15,631 bases of DNA from Rhodospirillales bacterium (GCA_003252195.1 QKFK01000057.1:1-15631); one strand, 5' to 3'. Shown: positions 7,805 through 15,489, numbered from the stretch's first letter. The notes: generated by a model not told the origin, from the letters alone. Numbers and translations are program-made.

Positions 7805-10800
7805 CTATTCGCTTTCGCCTAATTCAACATTTAAGCAGAGAGAACGCATTTCTTTAACCAAAACGTTAAATGATTCTGGGATACCAGTTTCAAAGTCGCT
7901 TTCGCCACGTACGATTGATTCGTAAACCTTCGTACGACCAGATACGTCATCTGACTTAACAGTCAAAATTTCTTGAAGAGTATAAGCAGCACCATAAGCT
8001 TCGAGTGCCCATACTTCCATTTCACCGAATCTCTGTCCACCGAACTGAGCTTTACCGCCGAGAGGTTGTTGGGTTACAAGTGAGTAAGGACCAACAGAAC
8101 GTGCGTGCAATTTCTCATCAACTAAGTGGTGGAGTTTTAACATATAGATGTAACCAACGGTAACTTTTCTATCAAATGCTTCACCAGTTCTACCATCAAA
8201 CAATGTTGTTTGGCCAGAAGTTGGAAGACCAGCTTTATCAAGCATAGCGTTGATATCTGATTCTCTAGCTCCGTCGAATACTGGAGTTGCGATAGGAATA
8301 CCATTTGAAAGATTTCCAGCTAATTCATAAAGCTCTTCATCACCAAGATCAGCTACAGCTTCAGCATAAATGCTGTCACCATAGATATCTTTCAATGTTG
8401 CTTTAAGATCATCTGTTGATGCTTTGTTATCTTTTACAGATTCCATCATATTCTCAACTCTTTTACCAAGCTCATGACAAGCCCATCCAAGGTGAGTTTC
8501 GAGAATCTGTCCCACGTTCATACGTGAAGGCACGCCGAGTGGGTTAAGCACGATATCAACAGATGTACCATCTTCCATATAAGGCATATCTTCAAGCGGT
8601 AATACGCGAGAAATAACACCCTTGTTACCGTGACGACCAGCCATTTTATCACCAGGTTGTAATTTACGCTTAACAGCGATAAATACTTTAACCATTTTCA
8701 AAACGCCTGGAAGCATTTCGTCACCGCGTTGTACTTTTTCTACCTTGCTTTCAAAACGAGCTTGTAGTTTTTCGATACGTTCATCAAAAGCTTTGCACAA
8801 GTCTTCAACTTTTGCCATTACGTCTTCGTTTTCAACTACAATCTTACGCCATAAGCCTGGAGCAACTTTTTCGATGCTTTCATCTGTGATAGTTTCGCCT
8901 TTAGCAAGACCATCAGCAGATACAACTTTTTGACCCATGATGAAGCTCTTAACACGAACATTAAAGCTCTTTTGTAAGATTAATTTTTCATCATCACGGT
9001 CTTTAGCTAAGCGTTCGATTTCTGATTTCTCAATAGCTAAAGCACGTTCGTCTTTCTCTACGCCACGACGTGAGAATACGCGAACATCAACAATAGTACC
9101 ATGAGCTCCAGGAGGAACGCGAAGTGATGTATCTCTAACATCAGCTGCTTTTTCACCAAAGATAGCTCTTAAGAGTTTCTCTTCTGGTGTCATTGGAGAT
9201 TCACCTTTAGGAGTAACTTTACCAACTAAGATATCACCAGCTTTAACTTCAGCACCAACATAAATAATACCAGCTTCATCCAAGTTTTTGAGGGCTTCCT
9301 CACCAACATTTGGAATATCACGTGTAATATCTTCTTGGCCGAGCTTAGTATCACGAGCCATAACTTCGAATTCTTCAATGTGAATTGAAGTATAAACGTC
9401 GTCACGTGAGATACGCTCTGAAATCAAGATTGAATCTTCGTAGTTATAACCATTCCATGGCATAAATGCTACTAATACGTTGCGACCCAAAGCGAGTTCA
9501 CCCATATCTGTACATGGACCATCAGCAATAATATCGCCAATTTTAACTTCATCACCAACATTAACAAGTGGCTTTTGGTTAATACATGTGCTTTGGTTTG
9601 AACGAACGTATTTGTTCAAGTTATAGATTTCAACACCAGTTCCTGTTGAAGAACCTTCATCTGTTGAACGAACCACAATACGGTTACCATCAACTTGTTG
9701 AATTACACCATTAGTTTTAGAAACTACAGCAGCACCAGAATCGGCAGCAACAGCTTTTTCCATACCTGTACCAACCAAAGGAGCTTCTGAACGAAGCAAT
9801 GGTACAGCTTGGCGTTGCATGTTTGAACCCATCAAAGCACGGTTAGCATCGTCGTTTTCTAAGAACGGAATAAGTGATGCAGCAACTGAAACGATTTGTT
9901 TTGGAGAAACGTCCATAAAATCAATATCAGCAGGTGTTAGCATTACATAATCGCCGCCTTTACGACAACTGATCAAATCATCTGCAAATTTGTTTTCTGC
10001 GTCTAATTTAGCGTTTGCTTGAGCTACTGAATAGCGATTTTCTTCCATAGCTGAAAGATAAACAACATCATCTGTTACTTTGCCGTTTTCAACTCTACGA
10101 TATGGGCTCTCAATGAAACCATAACGGTTGATACGAGCATAAGTAGCGAGTGAGTTGATAAGACCAATATTTGGACCTTCAGGAGTCTCAATCGGACAAA
10201 TACGACCATAGTGTGTTGGGTGAACGTCACGTACTTCAAAGCCTGCACGTTCACGTGTAAGACCACCAGGTCCTAAAGCTGATAAACGACGTTTATGTGT
10301 AATTTCTGCCAAAGGATTGTTTTGATCCATAAATTGTGACAATTGTGATGAACCAAAGAATTCTCTAACAGCAGCAGCTGCTGGTTTAGCGTTAATCAAG
10401 TCATGAGGCATGATAGAATCGATATCAACTGAGCTCATACGCTCTCTGATAGCTCTTTCCATGCGGAGCAAACCAACACGATATTGGTTTTCCATCAACT
10501 CACCAACTGAACGAACACGACGGTTACCCAAGTGGTCGATATCATCAACTTCACCTTTGCCGTCTTTCAACTCAGCTAATGTTTTAACGATTAACATAAT
10601 GTCTTCAGTTCTCAAAATTCTCAAATCATCTGGAGCATCAGATGCAGAAATATTGAGTCTTAAATTCATTTTCACACGACCAACTGATGATAAATCATAT
10701 TTATCAACATCAAAGAACAAGCTTTGGAACAATTGATCCGCAGCTTCTAAGGTAGGTGGTTCACCAGGACGCATTACACGATAAATATCGATTAATGCCT

Positions 10801-11980
10801 CTTCGCGAGTTGTGTTTTTATCAGAAGCAAATGTGTTTCTAATAAATGGACCAACGTTAACATCATCAATAAAGAGAATGTTGAGCTCTTTAATGCCTGT
10901 TGATGTAAACAAATCAACATGACCTTCTGTGATTTCATCACCAGCTTCAATTAATACTTCGCCGCTTGTTTCATCAATGATGCTATTAGCAACGAATTTA
11001 CCAATCAATTCTTCTTTAGAAATTTTGACTTCTTTAATACCATCTTCGATGAATTTTTTACCTTGGCGTGCAGTAAATTTCTTACCTGCTTCAAGCAATA
11101 CATCACCAGTTGTAGCATCTACGAGGTCATAACGAAGTTTTAATCCTTGATAGTGAGCAGGATTAAATTCTGTTTTCCACATTTTCTTAGAGAACTTGAA
11201 TGTTACTTTGTTATAGAAGTAAGCAAGCAACTCTTCTTTTGTATAGCCTTTAGCTTCTGTTGGATCTAATAATTTGCCAACTTTTGTAGCTTTAGCTCTT
11301 TTTACAACAGTTTCAGGTGTGTCCAATGCATAAAGAAGTGATGATACAGGAATTTTTCTTCTGCGGTCAATACGAGCATGAAGAATATCTTTTGCATCAA
11401 ATTCAAAGTCCAACCATGAACCGCGGTAAGGAATAATACGAGCAGCAAATAAATATTTACCTGATGTTGCATTTTTACCTTTATCGTGATCGAAGAACAC
11501 ACCTGGTGAACGGTGCATCTGTGACACGATTACACGCTCAGTACCATTAACAATAAAGGTACCTTTGTCTGTCATGAGTGGAATATCACCCATATAAACT
11601 TCTTGCTCTTTAATATCGCGAACTGAACGAGCGCCAGTTTCTTCATCGATATCCCATACAAGCAAACGAAGTGTAACACGAAGAGGAGCAGCAAAAGTAA
11701 CACCTCTTTGGATTGATTCATCTACATCATATTTAGGTTCGTCGAATTCGTATTTAACGTATTCCAATTCTCCCTGACCAGAGAAATCTTTAATTGGAAA
11801 TACTGATTTAAATACTTCTTGCAAGCCACTTAAAGTTCTGCTTTCAGCATGAACACCAACTTGAAGGAAATTATCGTAAGATTTCTTCTGAACTTCAATA
11901 AGGTTTGGCATAGGTGCCACTTCCCTAATGCGTCCGAAGCTCTTCCTTACACGCTTCTTTTCCGTATAAGACTTAGCCAT
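7805..11980 (-). CDS. rpoB: DNA-directed RNA polymerase subunit beta
   Basis: Beta makes up one half of the polymerase cleft and the rifampicin pocket. The protein is 1391 residues from the chosen start (MAKSYTEKKRVRKSFGRIRE), which has AAGGAG five bases upstream; an in-frame ATG at 12067 would add 29 unmatched residues. Visible landmarks are the lobe with two related segments at about 285-370, the rifampicin region GSSQLSQFMDQNNPL (543-557) continuing to about 570, the NYEDSILISERI segment, the active-site lysine motif KRKLQPGDKMAGRHGNKG, and the C-terminal clamp segment GGKAQFGGQRFGEMEVWALE. D552, H562 and S567 correspond to E. coli D516, H526 and S531 and are unchanged, so rifampicin sensitivity is expected; A558 replaces E. 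coli S522. It lies between rplL and rpoC, each across a spacer with a hairpin. Confidence 0.99.
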   Translation of the reverse strand: MAKSYTEKKRVRKSFGRIREVAPMPNLIEVQKKSYDNFLQVGVHAESRTLSGLQEVFKSVFPIKDFSGQGELEYVKYEFDEPKYDVDESIQRGVTFAAPLRVTLRLLVWDIDEETGARSVRDIKEQEVYMGDIPLMTDKGTFIVNGTERVIVSQMHRSPGVFFDHDKGKNATSGKYLFAARIIPYRGSWLDFEFDAKDILHARIDRRRKIPVSSLLYALDTPETVVKRAKATKVGKLLDPTEAKGYTKEELLAYFYNKVTFKFSKKMWKTEFNPAHYQGLKLRYDLVDATTGDVLLEAGKKFTARQGKKFIEDGIKEVKISKEELIGKFVANSIIDETSGEVLIEAGDEITEGHVDLFTSTGIKELNILFIDDVNVGPFIRNTFASDKNTTREEALIDIYRVMRPGEPPTLEAADQLFQSLFFDVDKYDLSSVGRVKMNLRLNISASDAPDDLRILRTEDIMLIVKTLAELKDGKGEVDDIDHLGNRRVRSVGELMENQYRVGLLRMERAIRERMSSVDIDSIMPHDLINAKPAAAAVREFFGSSQLSQFMDQNNPLAEITHKRRLSALGPGGLTRERAGFEVRDVHPTHYGRICPIETPEGPNIGLINSLATYARINRYGFIESPYRRVENGKVTDDVVYLSAMEENRYSVAQANAKLDAENKFADDLISCRKGGDYVMLTPADIDFMDVSPKQIVSVAASLIPFLENDDANRALMGSNMQRQAVPLLRSEAPLVGTGMEKAVAADSGAAVVSKTNGVIQQVDGNRIVVRSTDEGSSTGTGVEIYNLNKYVRSNQSTCINQKPLVNVGDEVKIGDIIADGPCTDMGELALGRNVLVAFMPWNGYNYEDSILISERISRDDVYTSIHIEEFEVMARDTKLGQEDITRDIPNVGEEALKNLDEAGIIYVGAEVKAGDILVGKVTPKGESPMTPEEKLLRAIFGEKAADVRDTSLRVPPGAHGTIVDVRVFSRRGVEKDERALAIEKSEIERLAKDRDDEKLILQKSFNVRVKSFIMGQKVVSADGLAKGETITDESIEKVAPGLWRKIVVENEDVMAKVEDLCKAFDERIEKLQARFESKVEKVQRGDEMLPGVLKMVKVFIAVKRKLQPGDKMAGRHGNKGVISRVLPLEDMPYMEDGTSVDIVLNPLGVPSRMNVGQILETHLGWACHELGKRVENMMESVKDNKASTDDLKATLKDIYGDSIYAEAVADLGDEELYELAGNLSNGIPIATPVFDGARESDINAMLDKAGLPTSGQTTLFDGRTGEAFDRKVTVGYIYMLKLHHLVDEKLHARSVGPYSLVTQQPLGGKAQFGGQRFGEMEVWALEAYGAAYTLQEILTVKSDDVSGRTKVYESIVRGESDFETGIPESFNVLVKEMRSLCLNVELGESE

Positions 11981-12106
11981 TATAGCTCCTTTTTTTGAGG
12001 TAAGAAATCTGCGACATTCTATAGAGCCTAATTTCTCTAATCCCGTCCGCAGAGGGTTGTTAAACAATAGAAAATAAAAAAATAAATAAACAAATACTTA
12101 ATACGG

Positions 12107-12157
12107 CTCAAGGCTGAAAGCTTTTTGCGCTAATTTACGCAAAGCTTTCAGCCCGAG
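12107..12157 (-). promoter_or_regulatory. Long hairpin in the rplL-rpoB spacer (attenuator or processing site)
   Basis: GGCTGAAAGCTTT (12112-12124) and AAAGCTTTCAGCC (12141-12153) give 13 perfect pairs. The stem continues inward with GCG/CGC past a two-base bulge and outward with three more pairs. On the transcript it begins about 18 bases after the rplL stop and is followed, after about 20 bases, by a long U-rich tract. In E. coli this same junction carries a partial terminator and an RNase III site that set the ratio of ribosomal proteins to polymerase; a similar role here is inference. Confidence 0.7.
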
Positions 12158-12175
12158 TCATTTCTGAAGAAGAAA

Positions 12176-12553
12176 TTATTTTACTTCAACTTTAGCACCA
12201 GCTGCTTCAAGTTTCTTTTTCATTTCTTCTGCTTCTTCTTTAGAAGCGCCTTCTTTAACAGTTTTAGGAGCACCTTCAACTAAGTCTTTAGCTTCTTTCA
12301 AGCCAAGACCTGTGATTGTACGTACTTCTTTAATCACGTTAATTTTGTTTGCGCCAGCGTCTGCAAGAACAACATCAAATTCTGTTTTTTCTTCAGCAGC
12401 TTCAGCAGTAGCAGCTCCACCAGCAACTGCAGCAACAGCTACAGGAGCAGCAGCAGAAACGCCCCATGCTTCTTCGAGTTTCTTTGAAAGCTCAGCAGCT
12501 TCCATAACTGTCAATTGTGAAAGTTCTTCAACTAATTTGGCAAGATCAGCCAT
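12176..12553 (-). CDS. rplL: 50S ribosomal protein L7/L12
   Basis: L7/L12 forms the mobile dimers of the ribosomal stalk, bound to L10, that recruit and stimulate EF-Tu, EF-G and other translational GTPases. The protein is 125 residues, the usual length. It has an N-terminal dimerisation helix pair (about 1-33, MADLAKLVEELSQLTVMEAA), an alanine-rich flexible hinge (about 34-54) and the compact C-terminal domain (about 57-125) with the factor-binding face KINVIKEVRTITGLGLKEAK. A GGAG Shine-Dalgarno lies eight bases before the ATG. It follows rplJ after 80 bases that contain a small hairpin, and precedes rpoB across a strong hairpin. L12 is needed at several copies per L10, so separate translation efficiency is expected. 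Confidence 0.98.
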   Translation of the reverse strand: MADLAKLVEELSQLTVMEAAELSKKLEEAWGVSAAAPVAVAAVAGGAATAEAAEEKTEFDVVLADAGANKINVIKEVRTITGLGLKEAKDLVEGAPKTVKEGASKEEAEEMKKKLEAAGAKVEVK

Positions 12554-12585
12554 ATTCGTATCTCCAATATATTTACTTAACTTCT

Positions 12586-12602
12586 GTACTCACTATGAGT
12601 AC
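12586..12602 (-). promoter_or_regulatory. Hairpin in the rplJ-rplL spacer
   Basis: GTACTCA (12586-12592) and TGAGTAC (12596-12602) make seven perfect pairs with a three-base loop, about midway between the rplJ stop and the rplL start. No U-run follows. It may mark RNA processing or help separate translation of rplL from rplJ; the function is not shown. Confidence 0.5.
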
Positions 12603-12633
12603 GACTAATTTAATTTACAGTGTAATAAAACAA

Positions 12634-13152
12634 TTACGCTGCCTCGTCCTTCCTTGCATAAGCACCAAATACTCTTGCGAGTTGACCCGCTGGAGCTTGT
12701 GTAACTGCTGCAATTCTTGTTGCAGGTGTTTGAATAATACCCACGATTTTTGCACGCAATTCGTCGAGAGAAGGAAGTGTTGCAAGAGTTTTAACACTCT
12801 CAACATTCAATACTTCAGCTCCCATTGAAGCGCCAATAATAATGAGTTTTTCATTTTTCTTTGAGAATTCTACAGCTGCTTTTGCGGCGGCAACAGGATC
12901 ATTTGAATAAGCGATCGCAGTTGGGCCTGTAAACAAATCTGACAGAGACTCAAATTTTGTACCTGCAAGGGCGAGACGTGTAAGCCTGTTTTTAGTTACA
13001 CGGAAGCCAGCACCTGCTTCACGAACTTTTGCTCTAAGATCAGAAACCTCAGCAACTGTTAACCCTTTATATTGAGTAACAACTACGATTCCTGTCTCTT
13101 CAAAAAGTCCGCCAAGGTCAGAAACTAACTCTTGTTTTTCTTCACGGTTCAC
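12634..13152 (-). CDS. rplJ: 50S ribosomal protein L10
   Basis: L10 anchors the L7/L12 dimers to 23S rRNA next to L11 and, in complex with L12, represses its own operon by binding the mRNA leader. The protein is 172 residues (MNREEKQELVSDLGGLFEE...), in the normal range. It has the N-terminal rRNA-binding domain with YKGLTVAEVSDLR and VTKNRL, and a C-terminal helix ending ARVFGAYARKDEAA that carries the L12 dimers. The start codon is GTG at 13152; no nearby ATG fits the family N-terminus. AAGGAG lies 11 bases upstream, slightly far, with a second GGAG nearer. The gene follows a 265-base structured leader and is 80 bases upstream of rplL. Confidence 0.97.
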   Translation of the reverse strand: MNREEKQELVSDLGGLFEETGIVVVTQYKGLTVAEVSDLRAKVREAGAGFRVTKNRLTRLALAGTKFESLSDLFTGPTAIAYSNDPVAAAKAAVEFSKKNEKLIIIGASMGAEVLNVESVKTLATLPSLDELRAKIVGIIQTPATRIAAVTQAPAGQLARVFGAYARKDEAA

Positions 13153-13173
13153 GTTTGTCTCCGCTCCTTAAAC

Positions 13174-13192
13174 GGTCAATAAAAAATTGACC
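13174..13192 (-). promoter_or_regulatory. Hairpin just upstream of the rplJ ribosome binding site
   Basis: GGTCAAT (13174-13180) and ATTGACC (13186-13192) pair perfectly over a five-base loop. On the transcript the stem ends about four bases before the AAGGAG of rplJ. A weaker five-pair stem (13208-13225, TACCG/CGGTA) lies just before it. These may be the downstream helices through which L10 binding is passed on to the rplJ start, but that link is inference. Confidence 0.5.
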
Positions 13193-13239
13193 TAGTTCAA
13201 AACAATATACCGAATAATTACGGTACAATCTTTAAAGTC

Positions 13240-13336
13240 CTGTCCAAATAGAAGTTTAAGCTTAAAAAAGAATTTTGTTAGCTTTTACTCCGTCTGCGTA
13301 GGCAAAATTTAAGTTACCACCTACGGTCTTGGACAG
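13240..13336 (-). promoter_or_regulatory. L10 leader RNA (translational operator for L10-L12)
   Basis: CTGTCC at the 5' end of this element (13331-13336) pairs with GGACAG at its 3' end (13240-13245). Inside, CGTAGG (13320-13325) pairs with CCTACG (13297-13302), flanked by AAGACC on one side and CAGACGG on the other. The outer stem enclosing a GTAGG/CCTAC helix with an adjoining AGAC-type bulge is the known L10 leader layout that lets the L10-L12 complex bind and lower translation of rplJ-rplL. Its place, about 90 bases before rplJ and after rplA, is also as expected. Confidence 0.8.
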
Positions 13337-13340
13337 ATAT

Positions 13341-13371
13341 GCTTGAAGGGAATTAAACCCTTCATACAAGC
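13341..13371 (-). promoter_or_regulatory. Hairpin in the rplA-rplJ spacer, second of two
   Basis: TGAAGGG and CCCTTCA (within 13344-13364) form a seven-pair stem around AATTAAA on the plus strand, with outer GCTTG/CAAGC pairing extending it. It stands directly between the first hairpin and the L10 leader. No U-run follows, so it does not read as a standard terminator. Confidence 0.5.
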
Positions 13372-13373
13372 AA

Positions 13374-13401
13374 TGCAGGACTCTTAACAAAGAATCCTGC
13401 A
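13374..13401 (-). promoter_or_regulatory. Hairpin 16 bases after rplA
   Basis: TGCAGGA and TCCTGCA at the ends, continued inward by TCTT/AAGA past one G-U pair, make a stem of about 12 pairs with a four-base loop. There is no U-run after it. Its position right after the rplA stop suggests protection of the rplK-rplA message end or an RNase site at the rplA-rplJ boundary. Confidence 0.55.
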
Positions 13402-13417
13402 AGATGCAAGTATTTTT

Positions 13418-14119
13418 TTACTCTTCTGTACCAACAGTTGCGTAGTTTAATTTAACACCTACGCCCATAGTTGAACTTACAGAGCATTTTTTCATATAAA
13501 CGCCTTTAACGCCTGATGGTTTTGCTTTTTGAACTGATTTAACAAAAGCAGCAACATTTTCTGCAATTTGTTTTTCAGTAAAGCTAGCTTTACCAACACC
13601 AGCTTGAACGATACCAGCTTTTTCAACACGGTATTGAACTTCACCAGCTTTAGCAGCTTCAACAGCTTTTTTAACGTCCATTGTTACTGTACCAAGTTTT
13701 GGGTTTGGCATTAAGCCTTTAGGTCCTAATACACGACCCAAACGACCAACAACACCCATCATATCAGGTGTAGCAATACAACGATCGAAATCTGTCATAC
13801 CACCTAATACTTGGTTCATCAAATCTTCTTCACCAACATAGTCTGCACCAGCAGCTTTAGCTTCGTCAGCTTTAGCGCCTTTAGCAAATACTGCAACTTT
13901 AAGAGTTTTACCAGTACCGTGAGGAAGTGCACACACACCTCTAACCATTTGGTCAGCGTGACGTGGATCTACATTAAGAGAAACAGCAACTTCAATTGTT
14001 TCATCGAATTTAGCTTTAGCGCCTTCTTTAACAAGCTTAACTGCTTCAGCTAATTCATAAATTTTATCAACATCTACATTTTTGTAGGCATTAACTAAAC
14101 GTTTTCCTTTAATAGCCAT
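13418..14119 (-). CDS. rplA: 50S ribosomal protein L1
   Basis: L1 binds helices 76-78 of 23S rRNA, forms the mobile L1 stalk that guides deacylated tRNA out of the E site, and represses its own rplK-rplA message. The protein is 233 residues, close to the bacterial norm. It starts MAIKGKRLVNAYKNVDVDKI and carries the family signature GPKGLMPNPKLGTVT, with the FDETIEVAVSLNVDPRHADQ segment of the rRNA-binding domain near the N-terminus. The start is five bases after the rplK stop, and its Shine-Dalgarno (GGAG) overlaps the end of rplK, so the two are translationally close. A hairpin and the L10 leader follow. Confidence 0.98.
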   Translation of the reverse strand: MAIKGKRLVNAYKNVDVDKIYELAEAVKLVKEGAKAKFDETIEVAVSLNVDPRHADQMVRGVCALPHGTGKTLKVAVFAKGAKADEAKAAGADYVGEEDLMNQVLGGMTDFDRCIATPDMMGVVGRLGRVLGPKGLMPNPKLGTVTMDVKKAVEAAKAGEVQYRVEKAGIVQAGVGKASFTEKQIAENVAAFVKSVQKAKPSGVKGVYMKKCSVSSTMGVGVKLNYATVGTEE

Positions 14120-14124
14120 CTATC

Positions 14125-14553
14125 TTACTCCACTACCTGAATGCCCATAGAAACAGCTTGTCCTTTAACCATTTGAGCAGCAGATTCAACTGTTGAACAA
14201 TTGAGGTCAGGGAGCTTTTCTTTAGCAATTTCATTAACTTGAGCCATAGTAATTTTACCAGCTACTGATTTACCTGGTTCACGTGAACCTTTAGCAACGC
14301 TAGCAGCTTTTTTGATGTAATAGCTAACAGGAGGAAGCTTAGTTACAAAAGAAAAAGTACGATCTTGGTAAGCTGTAATAACTACAGGAACAGGCATACC
14401 TGGTTCCATTTTTTGTGTAGCAGCATTAAATGCCTTACAGAATTCCATAATATTAAGTCCTCTTTGACCCAAAGCAGGACCAACAGGTGGTGAAGGATTA
14501 GCCTTACCAGCTGGGATCTGGAGTTTTACATATCCAGTAATTTTCTTAGCCAT
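14125..14553 (-). CDS. rplK: 50S ribosomal protein L11
   Basis: L11 binds the GTPase-associated region of 23S rRNA at the base of the L7/L12 stalk and takes part in factor binding and in RelA activation. The protein is 142 residues, the standard length. The N-terminal domain holds the proline-rich GKANPSPPVGPALGQRGLNI (16-35), the site associated with thiostrepton action; the C-terminal RNA-binding domain (about 68-142) includes TFSFVTKLPPVSYYIKKAA. K3, a residue methylated by PrmA in other bacteria, is present. GAGAGG lies seven bases before the ATG. A likely L1 operator lies 28 bases upstream, between nusG and this gene, and rplA follows after five bases. Confidence 0.98.
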   Translation of the reverse strand: MAKKITGYVKLQIPAGKANPSPPVGPALGQRGLNIMEFCKAFNAATQKMEPGMPVPVVITAYQDRTFSFVTKLPPVSYYIKKAASVAKGSREPGKSVAGKITMAQVNEIAKEKLPDLNCSTVESAAQMVKGQAVSMGIQVVE

Positions 14554-14580
14554 TTTATTACCTCTCTAAAAAAAATAGGC

Positions 14581-14611
14581 TTGTGGTCTGAACATGGCTG
14601 TTCTCCCACAA
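14581..14611 (-). promoter_or_regulatory. Probable L1 translational operator in the rplK leader
   Basis: The transcript reads TTGTGG, GA, GAACA, GCCA, TGTTC, AGA, CCACAA: a lower six-pair stem, a small asymmetric internal loop, and an upper five-pair stem. The strands GTGGGAG and GACCAC resemble the L1-binding part of 23S rRNA, which rplK leaders of other proteobacteria mimic. A run of eight U residues (14568-14575) lies five bases after the stem, so weak termination is also possible. L1 binding here would control both rplK and rplA. Confidence 0.7.
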
Positions 14612-14623
14612 TTTACTAAATCA

Positions 14624-15154
14624 TCAGATTTTTTCAACCTGACTAAATTCAAGCTCAACAGGAGTCGCTCTACCAAAGATTGATACAGAAACTTTAAGTC
14701 TTGCTTTTTCATGATCGACATCTTCGACCAAACCGATAAATGATGTAAACGGTCCGTCAGAAACGCGGATTTCTTCGCCAACATCATATGAAACTGAAGA
14801 ACGAGGTTTTTCGATACCCTCGGTAACTTGCTTAACAATTCTTTCTGCCTCAGCATCTGTAATAGGATGAGGCTTACCTTTTCCACCCAAGAAACCTGTT
14901 ACCTTTGGTGTGTTTTTAACCAAGTGCCAGCTTTCATCAGTCATTTCCATTTGAACTAAAACATACCCTGGGAAGAATTTCTTCTCAGCGTTAACTTTAG
15001 TACCTTTACGAACTTCAACTACCTCTTCCGTTGGAACCAACACTTCTTTAATTTGTTCTTCCATATTTTTAAGAACTGCTTGTTCACGGATTGACTCAGC
15101 CACTCTCTTTTCAGAGCCTGAGTAAACATGTACTACGTACCAACGAGCTGCCAT
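14624..15154 (-). CDS. nusG: Transcription termination/antitermination factor NusG
   Basis: NusG binds RNA polymerase at the clamp, suppresses pausing, and contacts either Rho or ribosomal protein S10 through its C-terminal domain. The protein has 176 residues, the usual length. The N-terminal NGN domain (about 1-115) begins MAARWYVVHVYSGSEKRVAE and contains FFPGYVLVQM; the C-terminal KOW domain (about 124-176) shows VSDGPFTSFIGLVEDVD and IFGRATPVELEFSQVEKI. The start lies four bases after secE, with AGGA overlapping the secE end, so the pair are translationally linked. rplK follows after 70 bases holding the L1 operator. No insertion was seen. Confidence 0.98.
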   Translation of the reverse strand: MAARWYVVHVYSGSEKRVAESIREQAVLKNMEEQIKEVLVPTEEVVEVRKGTKVNAEKKFFPGYVLVQMEMTDESWHLVKNTPKVTGFLGGKGKPHPITDAEAERIVKQVTEGIEKPRSSVSYDVGEEIRVSDGPFTSFIGLVEDVDHEKARLKVSVSIFGRATPVELEFSQVEKI

Positions 15155-15158
15155 AAGT

Positions 15159-15356
15159 TTAATTTCCTACTTCTAATATCTTCATAATTCCCCAGCCGAA
15201 AATTTGATCAACTAGGAAGAAAAATACTGACGCCATAGCGGTCATGATAACAACCATAAGAGTTGACATGCCTGCCTCTTGGCGAGTTGGCCATACGACC
15301 TTACTAATTTCTTGTTTAACCTGACGGAAAAACTGTCCTGGACTTGTTTTAGCCAT
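15159..15356 (-). CDS. secE: Preprotein translocase subunit SecE
   Basis: SecE is the small essential subunit that clamps SecY in the SecYEG channel of the inner membrane. The protein is 65 residues, the short single-span form found in most bacteria other than enteric relatives. It has an amphipathic cytoplasmic helix with the conserved QVKQEISKVVWPTRQE (12-27) and one membrane segment at about 31-53. The start MAKTSPGQFF is chosen because it matches the family and has GAAAGAG upstream; an in-frame ATG at 15467 would read straight through tRNA-Trp and is rejected. It lies between tRNA-Trp and nusG, the standard bacterial order. Confidence 0.96.
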   Translation of the reverse strand: MAKTSPGQFFRQVKQEISKVVWPTRQEAGMSTLMVVIMTAMASVFFFLVDQIFGWGIMKILEVGN

Positions 15357-15400
15357 CTTAACTCTTTCAAGTCTAATAATTAAGTTAATCTTAAAACTCT

Positions 15401-15489
15401 CGCAAGTGGCAGGGGCGGCAGGAATCGAACCCGCAGCCCTCGGTTTTGGAGACCGATGCTCTACCAATTGAGCTACACCCCTACTTGCG
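15401..15489 (-). repeat. Inverted repeat extending the tRNA-Trp acceptor stem
   Basis: CGCAAGT in the 5' leader of the precursor (15483-15489) is the exact reverse complement of the bases 15401-15407 at its 3' end. These seven pairs continue the acceptor stem outward, leaving only GCC of the 3' end bulged. The tRNA is therefore enclosed in a helix of about 14 pairs before processing. This could direct RNase cutting on both sides of the tRNA. Confidence 0.6.
15407..15482 (-). tRNA. trnW: tRNA-Trp (anticodon CCA)
   Basis: The transcript folds as a complete 76-base cloverleaf: acceptor AGGGGTG/CGCCCCT with one G-U pair, D-arm TAGCTCAATTGGTAGAGCA, anticodon stem CGGTC/ACCG-type with loop CTCCAAA giving anticodon CCA, and T-arm GCGGG/CCTGC-like around TTCGATT. 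The discriminator base is G and the 3' CCA is encoded. It sits between tuf and secE, the order seen in many proteobacteria, and is likely cut from the same transcript. Extra flanking bases pair with each other and lengthen the acceptor stem. Confidence 0.97.

Noticed and set aside
11017..11140. Two related segments in the RpoB lobe (about residues 285-320 and 335-370) as a novel duplication
   Set aside because: I recall the same paired segments in RpoB of other alphaproteobacteria, so it is a class feature rather than something new.
11981..12067. In-frame extension of rpoB to an ATG at 12067
   Set aside because: The 29 added residues have no RpoB match, and a strong AAGGAG stands directly before the start at 11980.
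15357..15467. In-frame extension of secE to an ATG at 15467
   Set aside because: The added 37 residues are a translation of the tRNA-Trp gene; the family start at 15356 has its own ribosome binding site.
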